NCBI GenBank assembly: GCA_964427535.1
Contig: CAYRVF010000142.1
Location: 1 to 12,230 of the forward strand
Source of the DNA: CAYRVF01 sp964427535
GTDB lineage: Bacteria; Chloroflexota; Ktedonobacteria; Ktedonobacterales; JADMIN01
DNA: 12,230 bases
Reading direction: 5' to 3'
Position 1 is the first letter of the stretch; each line of letters opens with the position of its first letter. Made by a program: the position numbers and the translations under genes. Below are positions 1 through 5,366 of the stretch, piece after piece. The notes under the pieces were generated by a model. The model had not been told where the DNA came from. It saw only the letters and a program-made list of their open reading frames with translations, and searched no databases.

Positions 1-98
1 TCGCCGGCTGAGAACGAGATCGGCCGTTCGCATGCTCTCTGTGCCCGCCTCTCTACTCCACTGCACCCGTCTTGCCTCGCCGTGCCGCGCTGCTCGGT

Positions 99-839
99 CT
101 ACGGGCGTGGCCGCTCGCCGAACAACGCGCGCCCGATTCGCACCAGCGTGGCGCCCTCGGCGATCGCCACCTCGAAATCATCCGACATGCCCATCGAGAG
201 CTCGTGCCAGCCGCCATCGCCGCCGACCGGGACGGCATCGCGCAGCCACTCGGCAAGCTCGCGCAGGCGGCGAAACACCGGGCGCACGTCCTGCGCGTGC
301 TCCACGAGCGGGGCGACCGTCATCAACCCGTCTGGCCGGAGATGCTCCAGAGTCGCGATCTCGCGAGCTGCCGCTTCGACCGCTTCGAGGGTGAAACCGC
401 TCTTGCTCGCTTCCCCCGCCACGTTGACTTCGAGCAGGATAGGCAGCGTGTGCCCGGATGCGGCGGCGCGCGTGTTGAGCGCCTGGGCGAGTGCGACGCT
501 ATCCACGCTCTGCACCCGCGAGAACAGCTCGGCCGCGCGCCCCGCCTTGTTGGATTGCAGGTGCCCGATCAGCTCCCAACGGATGTCCAGATCGGCGAGC
601 GCGGTGATCTTGTCGCGCGCCTCCTGTACGCGGTTCTCGCCGAAGACGCGTAAGCCTGCGGCGTACGCCAGCCGCACCGTCTCGGCGGGTACCGTCTTCG
701 AGACCGCGACCAGCGTGACGGCATCGGCGGGACGTCCGGCCCGCTCGGCGGCCGCGCGAATGCGTGCGCTGACGGTGGCAATCCGCTCCGCCATGCGCTC
801 GTAGGCCTCGCCCATCTGGAGGGTATCGATTCCGTTCAT
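99..839 (-). CDS. yggS: YggS/PLPBP-family pyridoxal phosphate homeostasis protein
   Basis: A 246-residue cytoplasmic PLP-binding protein of the YggS/PROSC family. It has a single fold-type III alanine-racemase-like TIM barrel and is not known to be an enzyme; the family keeps free PLP in balance. Visible family blocks are VAVSKTVP with the PLP Schiff-base lysine at K48, FGENRVQE near 70, WELIGHLQSNK near 88-98, the LEVNVAGEASKSGF strand, and the C-terminal phosphate-binding block LSMGMSDDFEVAIAEGATLV followed by RIGRALFG. Length is typical. The ATG at 839 is chosen because GAGGG lies 5 bases upstream; the next in-frame ATG (residue 9) has no ribosome binding site. The start overlaps the stop of the upstream laccase-domain gene as ATGA, so translation is probably coupled. 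Whatever follows in the operon lies off the window's left end. Confidence 0.96.
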   Translation of the reverse strand: MNGIDTLQMGEAYERMAERIATVSARIRAAAERAGRPADAVTLVAVSKTVPAETVRLAYAAGLRVFGENRVQEARDKITALADLDIRWELIGHLQSNKAGRAAELFSRVQSVDSVALAQALNTRAAASGHTLPILLEVNVAGEASKSGFTLEAVEAAAREIATLEHLRPDGLMTVAPLVEHAQDVRPVFRRLRELAEWLRDAVPVGGDGGWHELSMGMSDDFEVAIAEGATLVRIGRALFGERPRP

Positions 840-1702
840 GCGTTCCCTCGTAGCCCAATCGCGACGCCAAAGCGGCCACTCGGCTCACCCTCTCGCCGGT
901 GCGAGTAGAAGAGGTCCGTGTGGCAGCCCGTGCAGTAGCCGGATTCCTCAATGTTTGCCTGGCGAACGCCCGTTGCGAGCAGTTGCCGGACGTTCGACCG
1001 CGCGACGTCCAGCATCAGGCGCGATCCTCCGCCATCGGATGCCGGATGCTCCTCGAAGGCGACCGTCTCACGTGCGAACGGCTCAGTGGCGAAGGCGTCG
1101 AGGATTTCCTGCCGCGCCTCGTAGCAGCACGCGCCGATGGCAGGGCCGATGCCGACCAGCACCTCATTGGCGCGCGTGCCGAAGTGGTCGCGCATGGCCA
1201 CGACCGCCTTCACTACCACTGTCTTCGCGGTGCCACGCCAGCCCGCATGCACGAGCGCGACGGCGTGGTGATGTGGATCGAAGAGGAGAATCGGCGTGCA
1301 GTCGCCGTAGCCCCAGAAAAGCGCTATGCCTGGCACGTCGGTGATCATCGCGTCGGCGCGCACCTGCCGCACACGCTCGGCGAGCACTGACGTCCAGGAA
1401 GTTTCCTGCTCGGCAGCCGCTTGTCGGGCGGCGTCCACGTCTGCCCGCGTGATGAAGGTCACGCTGTCGCCGTGAACGGTACGAGCGCTCACCGTGGGGA
1501 GGGAGAGCGCGGAGCGCACGGCAGCACCGTTACGGCGAACCGTGGCCGGGTCATCGCCGGTGGCAAACGCGACGTTCAGTCCGCGATATGGCGGCGCGCT
1601 GAAGCCGCCGCGCCGCGTGAAGACCGCGTGCGCGACCTCGTGTACGCGGCTAAGGTTCTCGAACTGGAGGTAGTCACAGTGCTGTGCGGACTGCTCGATC
1701 AC
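836..1702 (-). CDS. yfiH: YfiH/PgeF-type laccase-domain protein (polyphenol oxidase family)
   Basis: A 288-residue protein of the YfiH family (also called PgeF or multicopper polyphenol oxidase). Members have been reported as purine nucleoside phosphorylase/deaminases, as copper oxidases, and as editors of wrongly built peptidoglycan precursors, so the true substrate here is open. The family's metal-site residues are all present: H77 in TVHGDSVTF, C135 in GYGDCTPIL and H152 in HAGWRGT. VGIGPAIGACCYE and the C-terminal CTGCHTDLFYSHRRE...GRFGVAIGL block are also intact. The GTG at 1702 is chosen because GAGGG lies 6 bases upstream and the conserved N-terminal block begins shortly after. The open frame continues to 2227, but that extension has no family similarity and runs antisense to gpsA. 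The gene ends inside the yggS start codon. It is divergent from gpsA. Confidence 0.93.
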   Translation of the reverse strand: MIEQSAQHCDYLQFENLSRVHEVAHAVFTRRGGFSAPPYRGLNVAFATGDDPATVRRNGAAVRSALSLPTVSARTVHGDSVTFITRADVDAARQAAAEQETSWTSVLAERVRQVRADAMITDVPGIALFWGYGDCTPILLFDPHHHAVALVHAGWRGTAKTVVVKAVVAMRDHFGTRANEVLVGIGPAIGACCYEARQEILDAFATEPFARETVAFEEHPASDGGGSRLMLDVARSNVRQLLATGVRQANIEESGYCTGCHTDLFYSHRREGEPSGRFGVAIGLRGNA

Positions 1703-1708
1703 ATCGTT

Positions 1709-1713
1709 CCCTC
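1709..1713 (-). promoter_or_regulatory. Ribosome binding site that fixes the GTG start of yfiH
   Basis: On the minus strand this reads GAGGG, 6 bases before the GTG at 1702. It matters because the frame stays open for about 525 bases further upstream. The 10-mer CGAGGGAACG around it is identical to the one before yggS (841-850). Confidence 0.7.
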
Positions 1714-1821
1714 GGATTCGGGTGGTTCTTCCTCCAGAGGATAGCACGCCGCTCCCCGCCTGGCCACATCCCCACACGCATCTCTGCTGGTCGTGCATGG
1801 TTCGCGGGTGGCACCTCCGAC

Positions 1822-1850
1822 TTGCGTCAGCCGTTCGCAGCGGAGAAAAT
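1822..1850 (+). promoter_or_regulatory. Weak candidate sigma-70 promoter for gpsA
   Basis: TTGCGT at 1822-1827 and GAAAAT at 1845-1850 are separated by exactly 17 bases in the yfiH/gpsA divergent gap. The matches are 3/6 and 4/6 to consensus. The spacing and position (60 bases before gpsA) are right, but the boxes are poor, so this is only a candidate. Confidence 0.22.
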
Positions 1851-1909
1851 GACGAGCGAGGGTCACGGCGCATGGTTGAGCCGGCGAGCGCAGAAGCGGA
1901 GGAATCGGC

Positions 1910-2980
1910 ATGTCGGGTTTGGCAATCCTGGGCACTGGCGCATGGGGAACGACGCTCGCCCGCATGATCGCGCTTCAGCGGGCTCGTGAGTACCAGCGGC
2001 AGGTACACGCGTTGCCCGAGCTCAAGGGGATTCCCGCCGCCGAGGTCGTGCTGTGGGACCACCACCCCGAGCGCGCCGCTCAGATGGAGCGCGATCGCGT
2101 CAACAGCGACTTCCTGCCGGGGTTTCTCTTTCCGCCGAATCTGCGTGTCAGCGGCGACCTCGCGGCGACGGTGCGCGACCGCGATCTGCTGGTGCTGGTC
2201 ACGCCGTCGCAGCGGGTCCGTGAGCACGCGCGTCTGCTTGCGCCGTTGCTGCGTCCGGGTACGCTCGTGGTGAGCGCGAGCAAGGGGCTGGAGCTAGGCA
2301 CGCATCTGCGCATGTCGCAGGTGCTCGCCCAGGAGCTTCCCGAGGGGACGGAGATTGCGACGCTCAGCGGGCCGAACCTGGCGCTTGAGCTCGCCCGTGG
2401 CCTGCCCGGAGCGGCGGTCGTCGCCTCGGCGTCTCTCTCCGCGGCCGAACGTGCCAGGGCGTCCCTCAGCACGCCGCGTTTTCGCATCTACACGAGTGAC
2501 GACGTCGCCGGTGTCGAGCTGGGCGGCGCGCTCAAGAACATCGTCGCGTTGGGCATCGGTATCAGCGACGGGCTGGGCTATGGGGAGAATGCCAAAGCGG
2601 CCTTCATGACGCGCGCGCTGGCGGAGATCTCGCGGCTGGCACTGGTGGCGGGCGCGAACCCGCTCACGCTCGCCGGGCTGGCTGGCCTGGGCGACCTGAT
2701 CGCGACGTGTTCGAGCTCCCTCAGCCGCAACCGCACGCTCGGGCTGGAGCTCGCGAAGGGCCGTTCGCTGGAGGAGGTGCTGGCGGAGCGCAAGACGGTC
2801 GCGGAAGGCGTCTCGACGACGCGGGCCGCACTGCAACTGGCGAGCGACCTCGGCGTGGAAATGCCGATCACGGAGCAGATCGCCCAAGTGCTCTTCGAGG
2901 GACGCGAGGTGCGCGAGGCGGTGACGTCGCTGCTGCTGCGCGACCCCAAGCACGAGCTCGAAGGTCTCGGCGACGCGTAG
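1910..2980 (+). CDS. gpsA: NAD(P)H-dependent glycerol-3-phosphate dehydrogenase
   Basis: A 356-residue cytoplasmic enzyme that reduces dihydroxyacetone phosphate to sn-glycerol 3-phosphate, the backbone for phospholipids. The N-terminal Rossmann motif GTGAWGTTLA sits at residues 8-17. SASKGLE holds K125 and LSGPNLALE is at 152-160. The C-terminal catalytic block has K209 (GALKNIVALGIGISDGLG), D262 (LAGLGDLIATC) and the substrate-binding R273-N274 pair. Between the first helix (about residue 22) and the strand VVLW (46-49) lie some 20 extra residues rich in Arg and Gln, which lengthen the protein beyond the usual 330-340. The start is supported by GGAGGA 6 bases upstream. The gene stands alone on its strand, with yfiH divergent and the stress-protein gene convergent. 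The family assignment is secure; the insertion is the only oddity. Confidence 0.97.
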   Translation: MSGLAILGTGAWGTTLARMIALQRAREYQRQVHALPELKGIPAAEVVLWDHHPERAAQMERDRVNSDFLPGFLFPPNLRVSGDLAATVRDRDLLVLVTPSQRVREHARLLAPLLRPGTLVVSASKGLELGTHLRMSQVLAQELPEGTEIATLSGPNLALELARGLPGAAVVASASLSAAERARASLSTPRFRIYTSDDVAGVELGGALKNIVALGIGISDGLGYGENAKAAFMTRALAEISRLALVAGANPLTLAGLAGLGDLIATCSSSLSRNRTLGLELAKGRSLEEVLAERKTVAEGVSTTRAALQLASDLGVEMPITEQIAQVLFEGREVREAVTSLLLRDPKHELEGLGDA

Positions 2981-3073
2981 TGTCGGCGACTGGAGACGAC
3001 GAGTCTGTTCGACTGGCGCCGATGAGGCGTGCCGTGCCCCTAACGAAGCGGCACATACGGGGGAAAGCGCAAA

Positions 3074-3104
3074 GCGCCTCCGCCCCAATCGAGGGTGGAG
3101 GCGC
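3074..3104 (+). terminator. gpsA: Strong hairpin between convergent gpsA and the stress-protein gene
   Basis: The arms GCGCCTCCGCCC (3074-3085) and GGGTGGAGGCGC (3093-3104) pair over 12 bp around the 7-base loop CAATCGA. The pairing has one G-U wobble (3082 with 3096) in plus-strand RNA; the minus-strand RNA would have an A-C mismatch there. No T-run follows, so it is either a Rho-assisted stop or a 3'-end stabiliser for gpsA. A smaller 6-bp hairpin (GCCTGG/CCAGGC, 3119-3141) follows it. Confidence 0.55.
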
Positions 3105-3169
3105 CAGACTCCGACTCAGCCTGGGAGCGGTGAATCCAGGCCATCCGGAGGAATCGAACTATTTGAGTG

Positions 3170-3808
3170 TTACACCAACGCGTGCTGGCGCTCGGGCGTG
3201 CTCTGCGCGTTCTGCTCGGCCTGCGGTGAAGGCTGGCCGCGCACGAGCCAGACACGGCACGGTGCGTTCTTCAAGACAAAATCGGCCGTCTCACCGAGAT
3301 CAAAGTGCCCGTTGCGACCGACGTGATAAGGCACACCCAGTATAATCAGCGCGCACGCATGCGCCTCGCCTTCATCCACCAGACTCTGCCCAAAGTGGCG
3401 CGACTGAATAATCTCGGACTCGAGGTGAACGTGCAACTGCTCGGCCAGCGCCGTCGCGCGGTCGAGTGCCTCGCCAGCGAGCCGGCTCTCCTCGGGCATC
3501 TCGGCATCCACCGCGAGCGTGCGCGGCACCTCGATGCCGAAGACGGCGTAGACTTCGACCTTCTTCTGCCGTGCGATGTTGCACGCCAGTGTCACGATTT
3601 CCGTATCCAGATCGGTGCCAGTCAGAGAGACGAGCACATTACACCGACAGTTCGGCTTGTTGCGTTCCTCTCCTTCGGGCAGCGGCAAAATGTCTGGCTT
3701 TGGCATGCTCTCGTTCGCGCCCGCATGGTTCCCATACGGATGGCGGCCGTCGATTACCTTATCGCGGCCTCCACCGGGAACCAGCCGATCAAGAAGCCCC
3801 ACAGCCAT
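3170..3808 (-). CDS. Universal stress protein (UspA superfamily), single domain
   Basis: A 212-residue soluble protein with one UspA-type domain from about residue 55 (CRCNVLVSL) to 190 (CRVWLVRG). The first ~50 residues are polar and probably disordered. The alpha/beta order fits the superfamily and ends in ALIILGV...LGETADFVLKNAPCRVWLV. The usual ATP motif G-x2-G-x9-G-[ST] is not kept: the glycines are G158, G164 and G172, followed by Glu-Thr. The acidic residue normally found after the first strand is replaced by SLTGTD. It may therefore not bind ATP in the usual way, and its role is unknown. Two starts are possible: ATG at 3808, only 2 bases after AAGGAGG, or GTG at 3802, at an ideal 8 bases. 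An in-frame TTG at 3841 has no ribosome binding site. The gene stands alone with a long leader. Confidence 0.85.
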   Translation of the reverse strand: MAVGLLDRLVPGGGRDKVIDGRHPYGNHAGANESMPKPDILPLPEGEERNKPNCRCNVLVSLTGTDLDTEIVTLACNIARQKKVEVYAVFGIEVPRTLAVDAEMPEESRLAGEALDRATALAEQLHVHLESEIIQSRHFGQSLVDEGEAHACALIILGVPYHVGRNGHFDLGETADFVLKNAPCRVWLVRGQPSPQAEQNAQSTPERQHALV

Positions 3809-3810
3809 AT

Positions 3811-3817
3811 CCTCCTT
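3811..3817 (-). promoter_or_regulatory. Near-perfect ribosome binding site with two competing starts
   Basis: On the minus strand this reads AAGGAGG. The ATG at 3806-3808 follows after 2 bases, which is unusually tight. The GTG at 3800-3802, in the same frame, follows after 8 bases. The GTG may be the main start of the stress protein, giving 210 residues instead of 212. Confidence 0.7.
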
Positions 3818-3961
3818 AGAACGTTTTGGCCCCCGTATCAACGCGGGTCAGCCAAGACAAAAGGGTACCAGTTTGCGCTTCCATCGCCGCACGTCCGTGC
3901 GATGACGTCCGATCGCGCCCGCATGTCACAGACGCGCCTCGCGCATTCCCGGTACCCCCGA

Positions 3962-3997
3962 TGCCCTCCTCACCAGCGGTTCTGACGAGGCAGGGCA
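3962..3997. other. Bulged stem-loop in the stress-protein leader
   Basis: TGCCCT pairs with AGGGCA, and CCTC with GAGG, across one bulged C (3991), around a 15-base loop. If the stress gene is transcribed from the promoter candidate at 4079-4107, this lies within its 5' untranslated region. Confidence 0.35.
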
Positions 3998-4028
3998 GGC
4001 GTATGAGCCACAGTCACAACTTCAGCTT

Positions 4029-4068
4029 ACTGGCATACCGGCTTCGCGAGTCGCGCGGCCCTGCCAGT
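4029..4068. other. Nested stem-loop at the predicted 5' end of the stress-protein mRNA
   Basis: The outer arms ACTGGCA (4029-4035) and TGCCAGT (4062-4068) are perfectly complementary. Inside them CCG/CGG (4038-4040 with 4056-4058) and CGCG/CGCG around a triloop (4045-4055) can also pair. Minus-strand transcription from the TATAAT at 4079-4084 would start about 4-5 bases outside the outer stem, placing the structure at the very 5' end of the mRNA. Confidence 0.4.
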
Positions 4069-4078
4069 TGTTACGCAG

Positions 4079-4107
4079 ATTATATACCACGCTTCAATTG
4101 CAGTCAT
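4079..4107 (-). promoter_or_regulatory. Candidate sigma-70 promoter for the stress-protein gene
   Basis: On the minus strand there is a perfect TATAAT (4084-4079) and, 17 bases upstream, ATGACT (4107-4102), which matches 4/6 of TTGACA. It lies in the AT-rich core and faces the stress-protein gene, implying a leader of roughly 260 bases. A direct repeat lies further upstream. Confidence 0.45.
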
Positions 4108-4167
4108 GATGCCAGTTAGTACGCTCAACCACACCGAAAAGTACCAGATCGTCACATTAATCTATAC

Positions 4168-4211
4168 GACATAACAACATGTGGGTTGCATTGCGTGTGA
4201 CATAACAACAT
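4168..4211. repeat. 13-bp exact direct repeat, 31-bp period, possible regulator sites
   Basis: GACATAACAACAT occurs at 4168-4180 and again at 4199-4211. The start-to-start distance is 31 bp, about three helical turns, so both copies would face the same side of the DNA. They centre about 100 and 130 bases upstream of the inferred start of the stress-protein transcript. That fits activator or response-regulator sites better than a CRISPR array, which would need longer and more numerous repeats. Confidence 0.55.
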
Positions 4212-4278
4212 CTTGATCACTGCCAGCCTGGCGACCACTGGCTACACAGGGACAGATGTCATGCCTGTCATTCTCAAT

Positions 4279-4294
4279 TCGCCCAGATGGGCGA
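4279..4294. promoter_or_regulatory. Perfect 7-bp inverted repeat, operator-like
   Basis: TCGCCCA-GA-TGGGCGA is a perfect dyad with a 2-base centre. The centre is too short for a good RNA hairpin, so a dimeric DNA-binding protein is the likelier reader. It lies about 115 bases upstream of the promoter candidate for the PH-like membrane protein gene. No second copy was seen. Confidence 0.3.
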
Positions 4295-4408
4295 CCGTCA
4301 CAGGTGGCCGAAGCCATGGCTGAAGGCGTACCGCTTTGAAGCCTGCCCGCGTGGGCCACGGTAAGGCGAGCAGCACGGCATCGTGCCAGCGATATCGGTC
4401 GTCTGTAT

Positions 4409-4437
4409 TTGCTGTGAACCATGCCTGCTGCTACAAT
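4409..4437 (+). promoter_or_regulatory. Candidate sigma-70 promoter for the PH-like membrane protein operon
   Basis: TTGCTG (4409-4414), a 17-base spacer and TACAAT (4432-4437, 5/6 of TATAAT) point at the gene starting at 4525. Transcription would begin near 4444, giving a leader of about 80 bases. Confidence 0.45.
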
Positions 4438-4524
4438 ACCCGAGTCAACCCTTCCGGCGGCGGGATGCCTGGGCAGCTCTGGACCCAGTACCCGTCGCCC
4501 GCACCCCGGTGAGAGACCACACGT

Positions 4525-5082
4525 ATGGAGCATAGTATAGAGTCCCGCGAGAGCGCCTCCGTGTCGGAGTCCTCGGCCCCCGTGCCGGGGAGCATGACGC
4601 CGTCCGAGCAGGCACGCGAGTGGGTGAGTCCCGGTGTGAGCGTGCGCAAGCGCTGGCTCACCGGCATCGGCGTCGCGCTGGCGAGTGTGCTCTTCTTCTG
4701 GATCGCCCTGAGCGAAGGCGCGCCTGCCCTGGTGAGCACCCTCATCGGCATCATCTTCATCGGCGGTTTCGTCGGCTACCTGCGCGTCGTCGCGCCGACC
4801 CCCTTCACGCTGGCACTCGACGGCGAGGGCATCAGCCGCGCCGACCGTGGCGGCCAGCCCGTCGTAATCTCGTGGGCGAATGTCGCTAAGATCAAGGAAG
4901 AGTTCTTCAAGAACGGCACCTCGGTCAGCGTCACCGTCTACAAGCGCGTCGGCGAGCGTGGCCTGCACCGCGCCTACGTCGTCTACCGCGACGATATTCC
5001 GCGCTTCGACGATTTCCGCGAGGCAGTGCGCGCGCATCTGCCTGAGACGACTCCCTGGATGCGTGAGCAGGTACACGAGTAG
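4525..5082 (+). CDS. Small membrane protein, two TM helices and a PH-like domain
   Basis: A 185-residue protein of no firmly recognised family. The first ~40 residues are Ser/Glu-rich and hydrophilic. Two hydrophobic segments follow at about 44-62 and 68-88, split by a short acidic turn, so both ends probably lie on the same side of the membrane. Residues ~92-172 read like a bacterial PH (YdbS/bPH2-like) barrel: FTLALDGEGISRAD, then VVISWANVAKIKEE, then alternating strands (TSVSVTVYKRVG, LHRAYVVY) and a closing helix (DFREAVRAHL). The I-x-W-x-[ND]-[VI] pattern is characteristic of such domains. The ATG at 4525 has no clear ribosome binding site. An internal ATG at 4594 also lacks a well-placed one. 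A hairpin begins directly after the stop and separates it from the downstream two-gene unit. Function unknown; the PH call is inferred from pattern only. Confidence 0.75.
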   Translation: MEHSIESRESASVSESSAPVPGSMTPSEQAREWVSPGVSVRKRWLTGIGVALASVLFFWIALSEGAPALVSTLIGIIFIGGFVGYLRVVAPTPFTLALDGEGISRADRGGQPVVISWANVAKIKEEFFKNGTSVSVTVYKRVGERGLHRAYVVYRDDIPRFDDFREAVRAHLPETTPWMREQVHE

Positions 5083-5112
5083 CGTCTGGCGACGGCGGAT
5101 GCTCGCTAGACG
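5083..5112 (+). terminator. Stem-loop immediately after the PH-like gene, possible attenuator
   Basis: CGTCTGGCGA (5083-5092) pairs over 10 bp, with one G-U wobble, with TCGCTAGACG (5103-5112) around a 10-base loop. It begins at the first base after the stop codon. No T-run follows, and the next gene starts only 32 bases later without an obvious promoter, so partial termination or mRNA processing is more likely than a full stop. Confidence 0.4.
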
Positions 5113-5144
5113 ACTGCAGGAGCTGGTGGCGAGAGGAGCATCGA

Positions 5145-5366
5145 ATGGGGCTGCGTGACCTGCCGTTTTGGGGACGGTTGCTTGGGGAGGTGGCCGACGC
5201 CGGGCTGGACTCGCTCGGTGCCAAGAAGTGCGCCAAAAGCGGACACCGCTGGCGTGACGTGGGGGCGATTGTGGTGCGGCAGGATGGCGGCGTGGATGAG
5301 CTGGCACGCGGCGCGGCGCAGCGCTGCAGCCGGTGTGGCGCCGTGCAGAGGAGCGCGGCCGAATGA
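5145..5366 (+). CDS. 73-residue Cys/His protein, possible zinc-binding, coupled to the phosphorylase
   Basis: A short gene that looks real: GAGGAG lies 6 bases before the ATG, and its TGA stop overlaps the ATG of the downstream phosphorylase as ATGA. An amphipathic N-terminal stretch (LPFWGRLLGEVADAGLDSLG) leads to KCAKSGHRW (C29, H34) and, after ~27 residues, RCSRCGAV (C61, C64). The Cx4H...CxxC spacing could bind one metal ion and recalls small zinc-ribbon proteins of the 'C..fGHkW...C.RCG' type, such as the DUF1660 prophage family. That resemblance is by motif only. Nothing indicates a catalytic role. Its coupling to a nucleoside phosphorylase may mean a shared function or simple operon packing. 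I do not recognise it as a named gene. Confidence 0.7.
   Translation: MGLRDLPFWGRLLGEVADAGLDSLGAKKCAKSGHRWRDVGAIVVRQDGGVDELARGAAQRCSRCGAVQRSAAE

Larger units (their letters stand above)
3809..4524. other. 716-bp gene-free region with AT-rich core between divergent genes
   Basis: No open frame here looks coding; the short plus-strand frames have no ribosome binding sites and no family similarity. By hand count, 4081-4200 is about 42% GC (51 of 120), far below the neighbouring genes. The region holds, in order, the stress-protein ribosome binding site, a bulged stem-loop (3962-3997), a nested stem-loop (4029-4068), a minus-strand promoter candidate (4079-4107), a 13-bp direct repeat (4168-4211), a perfect dyad (4279-4294) and a plus-strand promoter candidate (4409-4437). 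Confidence 0.7.

Noticed and set aside
1..98. A gene or terminator downstream of yggS at the left edge
   Set aside because: No frame, hairpin or T-run stands out in these 98 bases; the operon may continue outside the window.
1703..2227. N-terminal extension of the yfiH frame into gpsA
   Set aside because: It has no family similarity, lies antisense to the start of gpsA, and a GTG with a good ribosome binding site exists at 1702.
2294..3088. A 264-codon minus-strand frame over gpsA
   Set aside because: It is a shadow frame of gpsA with biased Arg/Ala composition and no recognisable domain.
3120..3185. tRNA-like sequence (GGAGGAATCGAAC, resembling a reversed T-arm)
   Set aside because: The flanking bases do not form a T-stem, and there is no acceptor stem or anticodon arm on either strand.
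3842..4119. Small plus-strand coding frame in the long gap (about 97 codons)
   Set aside because: It has no ribosome binding site or domain, and its composition is unlike the genes nearby. The stretch is better explained as leader and promoter DNA.
4168..4211. CRISPR array
   Set aside because: There are only two copies of a 13-bp repeat with an 18-bp gap, which is too short and too few, and no cas genes are present.
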